A stretch of 64,000 nucleotides of DNA from Branchinecta lynchi (Eukaryota; Arthropoda; Branchiopoda; Anostraca; Branchinectidae), in NCBI GenBank assembly GCA_023053575.1, contig JAKZAP010000008.1, forward strand, positions 8,110,034 to 8,174,033, in the 5' to 3' direction. A program made the position numbers and the translations under genes. A model generated the notes under the pieces. It was not told the DNA's origin. It searched no databases and saw only the letters and a list, made by a program, of their open reading frames with translations. Positions 1 through 11,768 of the stretch are shown here, in pieces (the first letter of the stretch is position 1; every line of letters starts with the position of its first letter).

Positions 1-1622
1 GAAACGCTTAAAGTGGAGGGATCGGGATGAAACTTGGTGGGAAAAACAAGCACAGGTCCTAGACACGTCATTGACATAACCGGACCGGATCCGATGACAC
101 TGGGAGGAGTTGGAGGAGGGAACCGGAAATTTTGAGAAACACTTAAAGTGGAGGGATCGGGATGAAACTTGGTGGGAAAAACAAGCACAGGTCCTCGACA
201 CGTCATTGACATAACCGGACCGGATCAGGGCACTGTGGGGGAGTTGGGGTGGGGGTCCAGATTTCTAGCGATCCCGCGAGTTCGGCATACTTCCTGATGT
301 CCTAGGGCGATGAAACTTGGCAGGTATGTCAGGGATCCGAACAGATTGACTTGAGAACAGCCGTTTCCCCGACCCGACCATCGTGGGGGGAGTGGGTGGA
401 TGGGGAGTCCGGAATCTAGTGGCGTGCATAACTTTTGAACGGGTGATCGGATTTGAATGAAACTTGTCTGGTGAGCTATCGCCTCGGACGTTCAGTGTCA
501 CGTCCGAGTCGGGTCCGATACCTGTGGGGATGGGGGGGGGGGGTGGAAAACTCAAGAAACTCTAAAAGTAGAGGGATTGGGACGAAACTTAATGGATGGA
601 ACAAGAATTAGGCCTAGATGAAATTGACGGAGCCAGATGGTTTCGGGGCTCTGTGGGGGGAGTTGGAGGGGGTTTCCTGGAATTCCGGTAGTCGTGAGTT
701 AGAATAGTTCCAGATGTAAAACGACAACGAAACTTTGCAGGCACATTAGCGACCCGAATTACCTTGACTTAAAAACCTGATACAACATACCCCCGGAAAC
801 TTCTGTTCCTAGATCCGAGCATTTTTGGGGGAGCAAGAGAAGAGAAATATGGACTTCTATAAATTGCGAACGAAATATGGACTTCTATAAATTGCGAACG
901 AGTGGTCTGATTCGAGTGAAACTTCATGGGTGATACGAATCGATGGCCTCGACATGTAAAACATGCGTTCGAACCATATGCGACCACGATTAGGGGAATT
1001 GGGGGTGGGGGGACTTTTGACATGCACAAAAACCAAACGGATAGACCGAATGAGATGCAATTCGACAGTGCCGAGTTTATGCGGCCTAGATTTGTTATTT
1101 GGCGTCTGGGCCGGATTCGGCCAAGGTAGGGGGGGGGGGCACTGGAAACTTGCAGATAGGCTATGCTCCAATTTCAGTCAAACTTGATGAGGGAATTAAG
1201 AGATTGGGCCCGAACCGGCTCCGACAACGTTGGTGGGAAGGGGGGGGGGTACCGGAACTTTCCAAAAATGCTCAGATTCGAGTGAAACTTGGTAGATGGT
1301 ATAAACGAAGATGCTTAGGTGGTCGATTTTTTTTTATTCCGAACCAGATTCGGCCACGGTAGGTGGAAATAGAGTGAGTACCAGAAATCGTGTAGCACGT
1401 CTAGGGATCAAACAAATGGATTTATTGGGATGAAAGTTTGAACAGTCATGTGCATTTGCAATCGAGACGATGCCGGAACTGCTCAGAAATGAGTGAAACT
1501 AAATATCCTATTTCTATTTCCGAACCGCCTTTTTGGATGGCGGGTGTATTTTGTGACGTTTTCATCTACTTTCTTGTACAGCCTACTCGTACAAGTGCCA
1601 TATGAGCTCGTAGCTCTTGTTT
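1..1622 (-). repeat. Inverted near-identical copy of the 40.3-41.9 kb repeat array
   Basis: The reverse complement of about 85-1622 runs collinear with about 40349-41865 at very high identity, including the same frame remnants and hairpin end. Bases 1-85 match a different unit of the array, so the copies differ by unit exchange. Units contain GATGAAACTTGG and G-rich tracts. No gene was seen. Confidence 0.9.
844..899. repeat. 28-bp tandem duplication
   Basis: A 28-bp segment starting GAAATATGGACTTC occurs twice here and once in the inverted partner at about 41.08 kb, so the change arose after the copies separated. Confidence 0.85.
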
Positions 1623-1711
1623 TCAGACTTTTCGCAATTTTTCCAATTTTTTCGCGAATATTCGCAATTTTCGCAAGATAAAATGTAGGTATTCAAATTT
1701 TACATCTATAA

Positions 1712-1925
1712 AGGTGGTACGCTGAATTCGTTTTTGAGCTTTAGCTTTGCCGAGCATGTACTTCGCCGGGAATCCGATCGAAACAGGAGATACGGTAGAA
1801 GTAATTAAGGCAGGAAGATTTGATCAGTTTCGTCCAAGTAGATATCACGTATAGCCTAGGGGTGAATCCACATCTGAACTTGGTTTTCTCAGATGATTAG
1901 CCATTGACCTTCTTCTGCATCTAAA
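1712..1925 (+). repeat. Fragment of the ~135-bp periodic family
   Basis: Matches the tail of the 2.8-3.9 kb element (3590-3830). The shared end signature (ATCGAAACCTTTGGTCTTG) reappears at about 2209, after an inserted foldback and a microsatellite. Confidence 0.65.
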
Positions 1926-2010
1926 TCTTAATAGCAAAAATATTCATGGAGAAGATCGGATATTTATTCAAACAATGTTTACAACGGATACGTCAGCTAT
2001 GATTCTTCAT

Positions 2011-2054
2011 CAGCGATATTTCGGCCCTTCTTGGCAAGGGTCCTCGTCAGGCTG
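2011..2054 (-). ncRNA. Hammerhead-like motif, copy 1
   Basis: Minus strand order: CAGC, CUGACGA, a stem-loop (CCCUU/AAGGG with loop GCCAAG), GAAA, UAUC, GCUG. CAGC pairs with GCUG as stem I; stem III would be a single A-U pair. It lies inside a ~128-bp repeat (1971-2098) that recurs inverted at 6922-7049. Confidence 0.45.
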
Positions 2055-2105
2055 TCAATCCTCTGGTTCAACTTCGGGGAAGGAAACAAACCTGTAATCT
2101 ACAAG

Positions 2106-2203
2106 ATCTATATCTAGATCTAGATCTAGATCTATATCTATATCTACATCTAGAGATCTATATCTATATCTATATCTAGATCTAGATCTAGATTTATATC
2201 TAC
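2106..2203. repeat. ATCTAT/ATCTAG microsatellite
   Basis: About 100 bases of interspersed ATCTAT and ATCTAG hexamers. Directly abuts the hammerhead-bearing repeat. Confidence 0.9.
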
Positions 2204-2772
2204 AAGACCATCGAAACCTTTGGTCTTGTTTCGGAAACGACCTCTAAAACTTTTATGTGAAGTAAGTCCGAAACAGGCCCAGGATGCTCGATAAATGTCA
2301 AACAAACGAATCTTGAAAGTGGATTCAAATCTGATGTCCACTAATCAAAACGTGTGTTGTGGTGATGTTTCTGGCTTTTCGCTAGGTGCACGGCGATTCT
2401 TCATCGACACGAAAAGTAGTCATCAAGAGAGCAGGAGGGGTATCCAACCTCAAACAAGACGTCAAATTTCCAGTCTTTACTTCAGAATGATCTATCTGGC
2501 TTAAAAAGGAACCAACAAATATGACAAACATACCTGCTGAAGCTAATTTAATGGTTTAAATATTGGATAATAAATGTTGCTTCAATATTTCTAATTAAAC
2601 ATATTTTTCTTTTCAACCAGGATCACTTCATTCTAACCTTACCTCGATTGACTACAAAATGACGAAAAGGGTAGAGTTACCAAAGTCAATAGCCAGAAAA
2701 TCCCTTTTCAAAGCAGCTTGAAAACAAAGAAATTGAACACTTTTGGACTAATGACTCTTTGAAAAGTTCATA
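2204..2772. other. Unassigned stretch
   Basis: Apart from the repeat end signature at 2207-2230 I see no gene or structured element. AT-rich with stops in all frames. Confidence 0.5.
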
Positions 2773-3925
2773 TTTTTGGGATCCCAAAACGTAAGTAGAG
2801 GGATATCTATGACATCTCAAAAGTTGTCCATCTGTCCGTCTGTTCGTCCGTCTGTCGGCTCGATAACTCTCGAAGGGAATGAGAAATTTTGATGAAACTT
2901 GGTGTGAGGATTCTTCGAGTCAAGGGAAAGGTCGAGTTCGTAGATGGGCCCGATAGCTGCATATTTAGAGGAGGGGGGGGGGGGGTCAAATTAAGGGTGA
3001 AACAAACATTTTTTGAAAGCTAATGAGATATTCGATGAAGGGGTACGACGACATGCTGAACGCGAATCGAATCAGAAAACCATTTTCTCGCCAGACAAGT
3101 AGTTCACCCGGAATCCGGCCAAACCCGGAAAGCTTGTTCAAAGTAAAAGTTTTATCTGAAGTTGTTTAGATATCCGATTTAGGGATAAGGAGACATGCTG
3201 AATCCGAATATGAAAATTATTTTCTCTTCGGACAAGTAGATCTCCGGAATCGGCCCAAAGCCAAAAAATTCGTCAAAAATAAAAATTTAATCTGGAGTTG
3301 ATTAGAGGTTCGATTTGAGGAGAGGGAAACATGATGAATCCGAATATGAAAACTATTTTCTCGCCGGACAAGTAGATCGCCTGGAATCCGGCTAAAACCG
3401 GAAAATTTGTTAAAAAGTGTTATATGAATTTCATTAGGTGTTCAATTTGCGGGTAAGAGGAGATGCTGAATTCGTAAATGACAATCATTTTCTACCTAGA
3501 CACATAGTTCGCCACGAATCCGGCTGAAATCGGAAAATTTGTAAAAAGCTGAAGTTTTATCTGAAGTTGATTAGAGGTTCGACATAGGGGTAAGGAAGGA
3601 GATAACACAGAATCCGCTTTTGAACTTAATTTTTTTGCAAGACAAGTAGCTCGTCCGGAATCCGGCTGAAACCCGAAGTTTGGCAGTAAGTAAGGCAGGA
3701 ACGTTCGTCAAAGTAGATATGACGCAGGCCGTAGTGGTAAACACACATGCTGAATCCATGTTTGAACTTGGTCTTCTCAAATGATTACCAATTGCCTTGA
3801 TCTGTTTCGTTTCTAAATATATTAGCAAAGTGCTCCAGGAGTCTGGCGAAGACTGGACCTCTATAAGACCCGATTGCCTGGATCAAATATTAAATTTTTG
3901 GGATCCCATCGAAACCTTTGGTCTT
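2773..3925 (+). mobile_element. Periodic element bounded by TTTTGGGATCCCA
   Basis: Starts with the palindrome TTTTGGGATCCCAAAA and ends at a second TTTTTGGGATCCCA near 3895. After the start come a GTCC/GTCTG run (2827-2862), then GATGAAACTTGGTG. The body is a tandem series with ~135-bp period, seen from ATTTTCTC at about 3080, 3216, 3350 and 3487. No coding capacity. A longer relative lies at 29385-30680. Confidence 0.7.
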
Positions 3926-5445
3926 GTTCCTCATGACTGTCAGGACAGCATGTAGATTTCATTTAATCATTTTCGCGGCAACATTCGAGGTATAGTGTAG
4001 AAATGATGTCAGACACCCCTCCTGTATTCGGTTTACTCATTATAAGAGCAGCGATTCGATCAGTCGGGGTTCAAAAATATGATAAACTGTGCGGCAAAAC
4101 AAATGAAAAGCAACTTAAAAGTTTGCTCCGACAGGTGATGCATAAACAAGGCAAAGTGTCACAATTAATCCAATCAACAATAAACTCCGAAACCGCAGGA
4201 CTCCGGAAGCACAAGACAGTCTCCAGTTTCCAAAGCCGCGGACATTCTCCTTGTATCTGCTCCAGTGTTGCAACCCGACCAAAACTAATTTTACTAGACT
4301 CCAGATATTTTTGTTTACTAGATTCTAATAAAATGTACTGACTCGATTTTTTTTTTCGCGGCTGTATCGCCGCTACCCATGCATTGACTTAGGGAACCGA
4401 TACTACATTTCAACAATGAAGAAATACATCGAAATTTCGAGGCAGATTTTTAGTCACGCTTCCTCGCACGCTTCTGATCCGTAGGCTAAAGAAAACCTCA
4501 AACATATTTTCAACCACGGACTTGGTCATAAAGAGCAGAAACGTGGGTGCCTGCCAATCGGTAAAGAAAATATGAATCGGCGCGAAGCGCCGCGATTTTT
4601 CTAAGGACAGTCGATTTTTTCTTTAAACAGGCCAAATTCTTCTAAAAACAGACGATTTTTCTGAAAATAGTTGATTCGTTCGTTTTCATCAGGGACTAAA
4701 GACCTAGCACAATAGTCAAAGAGCTCTGATCCTTGTTTGGTTAACAGACGAAATTTAGAATTGTCGCTCTGTCCTCTGCGTATGTATGGGGCCAGCTGCA
4801 AAGAGTGAGAAGCAAGAGTGTATCCTGATATCTCTGTAGCCTACATTTCCTCAGAATTTGTGAAAAATTACACAAATTCTGGGTTGGACCATTTTTTCTA
4901 CTCGAAACTGGGATTTCTTACGAGATTAAAAAGAATCTTACTAGATCCTCTATATTTCTTAGATTGTACTTTTTTTTTACTACATCTAGTAAATTTGTAC
5001 TGCTTGTGGCAACGCTCGCAACTCCGCGCGGAGCCGAGACTGCCGAAAACAGCTCCTACTATTCAGTGTTGCCACTGGTTGCAGAATACTGTGATTAATA
5101 ATTTATGGGATTTGATTTGCGATCCTTTGCGATTTTTCGACATCTTCCCAGATTCATAACTGTGACAAAATTTTGTCGCTGGAAATCAAACTATGGCAAG
5201 AATGTAGCAGATTTTACTGATTTCATAGCTTTTTGGCAAAATTTTAATGCAACTCTTTATTTTCGAAACCAGTTGATTTCGTATGTGTGTGTTTTCTTCC
5301 CTAGTTTGCCTGCACCTGTTCTGTTTTCAAACAAATAAAAAACCTATGAGATCTACGTCACTTAAAATCTATGAACCCTTTTACTGGTTTAGCACAAGAA
5401 ACCTGTCGTTCAAAATATACCTCTGTTCAGCCAGAGAAATCTGTA
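3926..5445. other. Unassigned stretch
   Basis: Holds a 112-codon open frame (4003-4341) without recognisable motifs, a GGCGCGAAGCGCC palindrome near 4578, and GATTTTTC-rich degenerate repeats (4590-4680) like those in the hAT element at 30.8 kb. No gene is supported. Confidence 0.45.
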
Positions 5446-5835
5446 GGCGTATTTTCGCCGTTCCCCCAGGACTCCACTTAAGGAGTCCCCGCGTTTTTTT
5501 TTGTCCCTGGGACTCACTCCCCGTATTCTCGCGAGTCCCCACGGATAGGGAATGCTCCGATTACCATCACCATCAATTCGGAGGGGAATCAATTTTCGCT
5601 AGTGCTGGTGCAATGTAAAATTAGTTAAAAGCAATCAGAATAAACAAAACCAATAATAAAATGGATCCAGAGTAATTTCGTCAACTGCATATATTTTTTC
5701 CTAACAAAATCCATTTTGGAAGCATTTTCCGTGTTCTCGCTGTTTCTGTACGCAGAGTTCGCGTGGAATGACTCCCTCTATTCTCGCCGTTCCTTCGACT
5801 CCCCGAAGAGTCCTCGGGGAACGGCGAGAGTAGCC
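5446..5835 (+). mobile_element. AGGCGTATTCTCGCCG-ended MITE, copy 1
   Basis: Ends are inverted repeats (GGCGTATTTTCGCCG and CGGCGAGAGTAGCC). The interior is AT-rich with inner GGACTCC/GGAGTCC palindromes. One of eight copies in the window. Confidence 0.8.
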
Positions 5836-6373
5836 TTTTCTATTGAAATTAAAAAAAGGAACGAATTTCGTAGGCGCCAGAAATTCGTACATTTTTGCGG
5901 CCAAATGTCACAGGTTCCGTCACAGGTTAGTGGCAACGCTGCTTCTAAGTTAAACAATGACTGGAGGGGGAAGTGGGACTTCTACGGCCCGCGAAATCTA
6001 GGAATAGAGTAAAGTAATCTAACCTGCGATTCGTCTTAGTTATTACTATTTTTCCTTTGCTTGCCAAACAGAAAAGCTTCTCTATTTCGCTTCTTAAAAT
6101 ATTTCAAGTTCTTGCATTTTTGATAGCACGATGACACGTGTTTTCGGCACCTGTTAAAGGTGGTTTTCCGCGGTATAGTGGTGTCCCACGCATTTCTGAG
6201 AGTTGGCCAACGTAACATTATTCTGGCTCACACCATCAACCCACACGTAGCCCCGAAGCCGTGCCAAAAGTCGACACGACCGCGTCCCGCAGGTAAATTT
6301 TGGGCCGAGTCCTCTAAAGAAAATTGTTCCTTTTACTGTTGTAAGGGCCTCCAAAGGCTTCAGGTTTTCTTTC
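5836..6373. other. Unassigned stretch
   Basis: No gene or clear repeat recognised. Overlapping open frames on both strands at 6154-6444 have no family signature. Confidence 0.4.
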
Positions 6374-6780
6374 TGTTTTGGGGATCCCAGAAACGTTGGT
6401 GACGGGATACCTTTGACTTCGTAAAGTTGTCCGTCAGTTAGCACGATAACTAGAAGAGGTTAAGATGTTTTGTTCAAACCCGGCATGGGGATCCTTTCGA
6501 TCAAAGTAAAGTTAAATTTCGTAGAGCGGTTTAGTTGCACTATAACTAGGGGTGGGGGAGGGGTCTCAAATTAAGGGGGAACCAAATTTTTCTGAAGCTA
6601 ATGAAAAAGCGAGGAAAAACGATTTAGATTACCTCCCCGTCGTAAGTCGAGGTAAGGAGACCTGCTGAATTCATATCTGAACTTCCTTATCTTTCCGAAT
6701 AGGTAGTTCGCCCGGAATCCGGCCTAACCAGAAATTTGATAAAAGTAAGAGTTGTTTTCTGAAGTTCGATGTTACGAAGT
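6374..6780 (+). repeat. Fragment of the GGATCC/GTCC periodic family
   Basis: Starts GGGGATCCCAGAAACG, with GATACCTTTGACTTCG, AAAGTTGTCCGTC and CACGATAACTAGAAG as in the 2.77-kb copy. Contains about one body unit. Confidence 0.65.
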
Positions 6781-6961
6781 TCGGGTCAGTACAGTTAGAA
6801 TAAAAGAATTCGAACTAGAAATATAATGTAGGAAAAATTAGAATAAAGGAAGTACAATTAGAATATAGCAATTAGCATTTAATAAGATATTTATAGTCGG
6901 TAGAAGCTTCAGTTATTTATTACAGGTTTGTTTCCTTCCCGAAGTTGAACCAGAGGATTGA

Positions 6962-7004
6962 CAGCCTGACGAGGACCCTTGCCAAGAGGGCCAAAATATT
7001 GCTG
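6962..7004 (+). ncRNA. Hammerhead-like motif, copy 2 (decayed)
   Basis: CAGC, CUGACGA, the same GCCAAG stem-loop, then AAAA instead of GAAA, UAUU and GCUG. Inverted copy of the 1971-2098 repeat. The lost G would disable a hammerhead. Confidence 0.4.
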
Positions 7005-7139
7005 ATGAAGAATCGTAGCTGAAGTATCCGTTGTAAACATTGTTTGAATAGAATAAAGCATTTAGATTTAGAATACAAGAATTCGAGTTAGACGAAAAAG
7101 GACAGATTTTTCGAATTTTTCCTTTATCCTGTTGATGGC

Positions 7140-7557
7140 TCTCAGGACAGCCGCAGACGGATCAGCTATTCGGAACTTTTCGGATGAGATGGCTGTTCCT
7201 TGTCCAGGGGGGAGACGATATTTCGAAAACCGGAAGAAAATGGAACGAATTTGACGAAGATTTTCGTTACTGAAGATGGTCCAGAAAGGAGAAAGACACA
7301 GAACGTATGGAAGAGCAGTGGCATTCTAGGAGTAGGCAGTTAAAAATCTTTCGGTTGAACCCCAACTTTCCAGAAACGATAAGGGCATAAGCGCCACTGA
7401 TGCGCCTCAGCAACTGAGCTGTCAGTAGTTTTCTAGTGGTTTTCACTGAATCTTCGATTGGCAGTCCCAGGTACGTCAGACTGGATTTGCTCTGTACTTT
7501 GCATCCTGTAAGGTCGATGATCGTTGGCTAACTCGAATGGTTATTAAACATCAAGAA
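7140..7557 (-). pseudogene. Decayed non-LTR reverse transcriptase fragment
   Basis: The minus strand reads SLTYLGLPIEDSVKTTRKLL, then LLRRISGAYALIVSGKLGFN, a typical RT thumb region, then PPWTRNSHLIRK. In-frame stops lie before and after. No element ends identified. Confidence 0.7.
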
Positions 7558-7560
7558 TTC

Positions 7561-7990
7561 CGTTTTTCGGATCCCAAGTGGATCGATACCTGTGACTTCG
7601 TAAAAGTTGTCCGTCTGTCCGTCCGTCGGTCGGTCTGTAAGCACGATAGCTACCGAAGGGAATGAGATATTTTGATGAAACTTGGTGCGAGGGTTCTTTG
7701 AGTCAAGAGTAAGGTCGAGTTGGAGGAGGGGCTCTGTAGCCTTGCATTTAGGGGTTGGGGACGAGGGGGTTCAAATTAAGGGGCAAACAAAATGTTTTGA
7801 AACAGCTAATGTGATAGTCCATTATGAGGTAAGAAGACATGCTGAACACGAAGCTGAAAACCATTTTCTCGCCAGACAAGTAGTTCGTCCGGAATCCAGC
7901 AAAAAACGGAAAGTCGTTTAAAAGTAAAAGTTTCATTTGAAGTTGATCAAATGTTCGATTTAGGGGTAAGAAGGCATGCTTTAACCTTTG
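7561..7990 (+). repeat. Fragment of the GGATCC/GTCC periodic family
   Basis: CGGATCCCAAG start, a GTCC/GTCTG run (7608-7640), GATGAAACTTGGTGCG and about two ~135-bp body units. Confidence 0.7.
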
Positions 7991-8164
7991 CAGTTTTTAC
8001 GACAAGTGTGGACCTTAGGCCGGATTAATGAATATGACCTTACATTCTTGAAAGCTCGGTAGAGCTCTTGCCTGGGGCAAAACAAAAATGGTTTTGCTTG
8101 TCCTCGAGCCAGAGCCTACGGTATGTGAAGTGAAGCGGAGTCGCGGAGTTGCGACTATATGAAG

Positions 8165-8487
8165 TTACGCAGACAAGCTTTTGTTTCATCAAACCATTTT
8201 TCTGCTTTCGAGTGGAAAGCTCCGTTCTAGCAGGCAAGCAGGCAGGCACCAGTTTCATATTGAAGATGGACTATCTATAAGTGCTAAATATGTGAGGCAG
8301 TTGCCCGACCCAACAGCCAATATACGTTACGCAGACAAGCTTTTGTTTCATCAAACCATTTTTCTGCTTTCGAGTGGAAAGCTCCGTTCTAGCAGGCAAG
8401 CAGGCAGGCCCAGTTTCATATTGAAGATGGACTAAAATTTATCAGTGCTAAATATGCGAGGCAGTTGCCCGACCCAACAGCCAATAT
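8165..8487 (+). repeat. ~162-bp tandem duplication
   Basis: Two nearly identical units, 8165-8326 and 8327-8487, each starting TTACGCAGACAAGC and ending near CCCAACAGCCAATATA. The small differences point to a recent duplication. Confidence 0.92.
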
Positions 8488-9559
8488 ATTTTCTTTGAGT
8501 GATAAATATAATTTTTTTTTAGAGAAACAACTAAGTGTCATTTTCCCACGGGTCCGAAAGCGCTGCCATCTATTTTTTTTGCCTAATTCTGTTCGTTATG
8601 TTAGCCAAGTTCATCATTCCATTTTTGCACTGGGGATTGCGATAAAGAAATGGTATCAGATATGGCTCTTAAACTTTATATGTTCTCTCATTGCCAAAGA
8701 AATTAGAGCTTATCCTTTGCTCCTATCTAAGTGGTGATGTTAGAAAGTTGGCCTACGGCAAAAAAGTCAACTTTTGAACTAATACAGCTAGAATTTTATT
8801 CAACGGCAATCGATAGACCGATATACGTCATCCACTTATTGGTAAAAAAAATGTCTCGATGAGATACAACAGTTTGAAAGATTAGAGGGGTTGGCGACTT
8901 CAGTAGTAAAGTACACCCTGAAAACAGAAATAGACCGATCCTAATTGTGAGACATTTAGGGGACTTGTAAGCAACAATCGGCTGTTAGACTATGATCATC
9001 TTCGGCGATGGGGGGTTTGCAGCTTTTGCTAGTTGGTGTACCTATTATTTGTTGCAGGTGTGTTTGATGGTAAGAACAATTTGGTACCACGTCTATCACG
9101 GGGAGATGGTCTTGTAAGTAAGAATCGGTTGGTAGAAGGGCTTCACGAGGTGCTACAAACTTCTGCAAATTAGTGCTCGAATTTTATTTGATCTCTATAA
9201 ATCTGAGGGTAAGAAAATTAGTCTCCATAGTCTACCAACGTAACTTTAGAATTAAGTCTTTAAGGAGTTGACAACTTCAGTGCTAAGGTACACAGGTACA
9301 CACTCAAACAAAGAATAGGTTCACAACAGTTAGTAGAGTGGCATCTCTGGTACTTTGATCCTGAAAAGCTACGAATAGCTTTATAACACCAACTAGGTTA
9401 CACAAGATAATGTTCTAAGCTTTCACCAGTCACGATTGAAAAGGATAAAGTTCAACTGGCTGCAAAGTCGATTTAGTCCCTACTTCCAATTTTCTGTTGT
9501 TGTTTTTTTCGACGTTGAAGGATAGCCATGTGATTACAGATTGTATTATCAGTTGTTTT
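8488..9559. other. Unassigned stretch with a weak internal repeat
   Basis: Segments near 8887 and 9258 (GACTTCAGTAGTAAAGTACAC-like) and near 8960 and 9108 (CTTGTAAGTAAGAATCGG-like) look like old direct repeats. No gene recognised. Confidence 0.4.
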
Positions 9560-10330
9560 TGGAAGGAATCTTTCTTGCGAGTTAGGATACTTCCAGATGG
9601 GCCAGGGTGATATAGCTTCTCAGGCTTATTAGCATCCTCGCAAAACTGGCTGTAATTTACCTGACCTGACCATCTAAGGGGAGTTGCAGGAGAAAGAATC
9701 CGGACAAGCTTAAGTTGCCATATGAACGGGTTGCCCAATCGCGATGGAACTTGACAATTGGCAAACGGACAGTCTCAGATATTGCGTTTTAGTTCCGGAC
9801 TGGATCCGGCAACTGTGGAATCGAACAGAGGGATCAGGACTGGACTTGGCATCAAGGTCAAAGCTATGGTTGTACCATTGTTCGAGATCCGGACCGGAGC
9901 CAGGAATTGGGGGGGGGGAAGGGGGATATCGCGGAAATCTTATAAGTTGCATAATATTCTCGAACCTGATTCGGAAGAAGCTTGAAAGTTGGAGAGAAAC
10001 AGGCTTTACATTCCCTGTTTATAATTCCTTACTGGACCCGGCCAGTACGAGGGGGAGGGGCGCGGAAATCTTTTGACATGCATTCTCTCAAAGAAGCGGT
10101 CCAGGTTGGGTGGAACTTGATAGCTGACGAGGTCAAATGTCCTTGATGTTCAATTGGTCCAGTTACAGGGGATACACGATTTTGTTTTCCCGACAGGATT
10201 TTCTTCCCCTTGGTGAAATGATGGAAAAATCTCAACTTTTCGTCGTGGAACTGCCGACGGTGTCGACAATCCTGGCAGGAATTGGCAAGGATCCTGATTG
10301 TCTGTCTGCAATATAAATGTAAAATCCCCA
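9560..10330 (-). repeat. Degenerate copy of the CCAAGTTTCATC array
   Basis: Minus strand carries the CCGGATCCGG-like and CAAGTTCCATC-like elements and C-rich tracts of the 40-44 kb array, more diverged. Confidence 0.55.
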
Positions 10331-10601
10331 GGAAAAGCGCAACTATAGATTGCGCTCACAATTTCGAGTAAAATAAGTGGTCAAATGTATACAACAAATT
10401 CCATAAAAAGGGTGATCCAAAGTCACGTTTGAGTCACTGCCTTTTGAAAATGGGTGGCCATCAGACTTCCCCAAATCCCTTTTGTAACTGGATGGTCCAA
10501 ACTCACAGTTCGCTTACTAACTCTTTGTGGGTGGTGGTGTCCTGTTCAATTTAGAAACGGTCCCTTTTTTAGGCATGACGTCTCCCTTTTTTGTCTCTGT
10601 A

Positions 10602-11010
10602 GGCGTATTCTCGCCGTTCCCCGAGGACTCTACTTGAGGATTCCCCGCGTTTCTGTTTGTCCCGGGGACTAACTCCCCGTATTCTCGCGAGTCCCCACGG
10701 ACGGGGAATGCTCCGATTATCATCACCATCATAAAAAAGAACTCCCTTTGAGATTCGGAGGGGAACCAATTTTTGCTTGTGTTGGTGCAATGTAAAATTA
10801 ATTAAAAACAATCAGAATAAACAAAACCAAAAATAAAGTGGATCCAGACTAATTTCGTCAACTTAATATTTTTTTTCGAATAAAATCCATTCTGGAAGCC
10901 TTCCCTGTGTTCTCGCTGTTTCTGTGCGCGAAGTCCATGGCGAAGTCCGCGTGGAGTGACTCCCTCTATTCTCGTCGTTCCCCGTTCCCTTCGAACGGCG
11001 AGAACACGCC
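10602..11010 (+). mobile_element. AGGCGTATTCTCGCCG MITE, copy 2
   Basis: Begins GGCGTATTCTCGCCGTTCCC and ends GGCGAGAACACGCC. Same orientation as copy 1. Confidence 0.85.
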
Positions 11011-11328
11011 TGAAAGACGTTCGCGGAAAACGCCGGAAGCGCCGTAGCTTACTAAACGATAAGCTTCAGCCCACATTTGTTTAGAAGTTGCCTAGTATTT
11101 ACTTGTCGCATCTACTTTCTGGCCCAAGGTAGGAGAAAGTTTTTGAGTTTTTCAAGTTTGGCTAGTAAGCCAGCAGTTTAGGTTCTGTGGTCACGGGTTT
11201 TTGAGAAAAAGACGAATAAGAAAGCTAACAGGAGTGCAAAACCTTCTTGTTAGTGCCTCGTTAGGAGTTGTTAGGAATACAGGACACTGAATATAGAGAT
11301 GCACCATTGCCGACGACAAAAAACAGAC

Positions 11329-11768
11329 GGGATCGTAACAAAAAAAACTAACATTAGGAAGTATAGGACTTTGAACTTTGAAATTAAATTATCTGCATTT
11401 TAATTGCGCTATTCCTTAACCGTGTATTTCTGTTTTTGAAAAAGAGTTTTCACGGAAGTACGAGTTTGAAGGCGTCAAAATTTGTAAACAAAGATGGAGT
11501 CTCGTCCCATTGGTCGATTATGACACATTTTTCAGATCCGCTTCATCGCTGACCAACAGGATTCAAGACTCCGTTTTTGTGTTCAAACTTTGAAGCCTTC
11601 AAGCTCTTACTTCCATAGAAACTCTTTTGCAAAAATAGAATTACACGGTTAAGGAATAGCCCAATTAAGATTTCCAGCAAGCCCCTGGCACAGAACGATG
11701 ATAAAATACCGATAATTTAATTTCAAAGTGTATACCTACCAATGTTAAATTTTGTGGTTATGATCCCA
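11329..11768. mobile_element. 440-bp foldback element
   Basis: Long imperfect inverted repeat. Outer arms GGGATCGTAACAAAA/TTTTGTGGTTATGATCCC and inner arms CTATTCCTTAACCGTGTA/TACACGGTTAAGGAATAG flank a ~100-base centre. No open frame. Confidence 0.75.

Noticed and set aside
265..1362. Proline-rich and KFHSN-type open frames in the left array, repeated at 40-44 kb
   Set aside because: They are translations of C-rich repeat units, occur in several frames and strands, and lack conserved frame between units.
4003..4341. 112-codon plus-strand frame
   Set aside because: No motif, no initiation or splice context, and flanked by repeats; consistent with chance.
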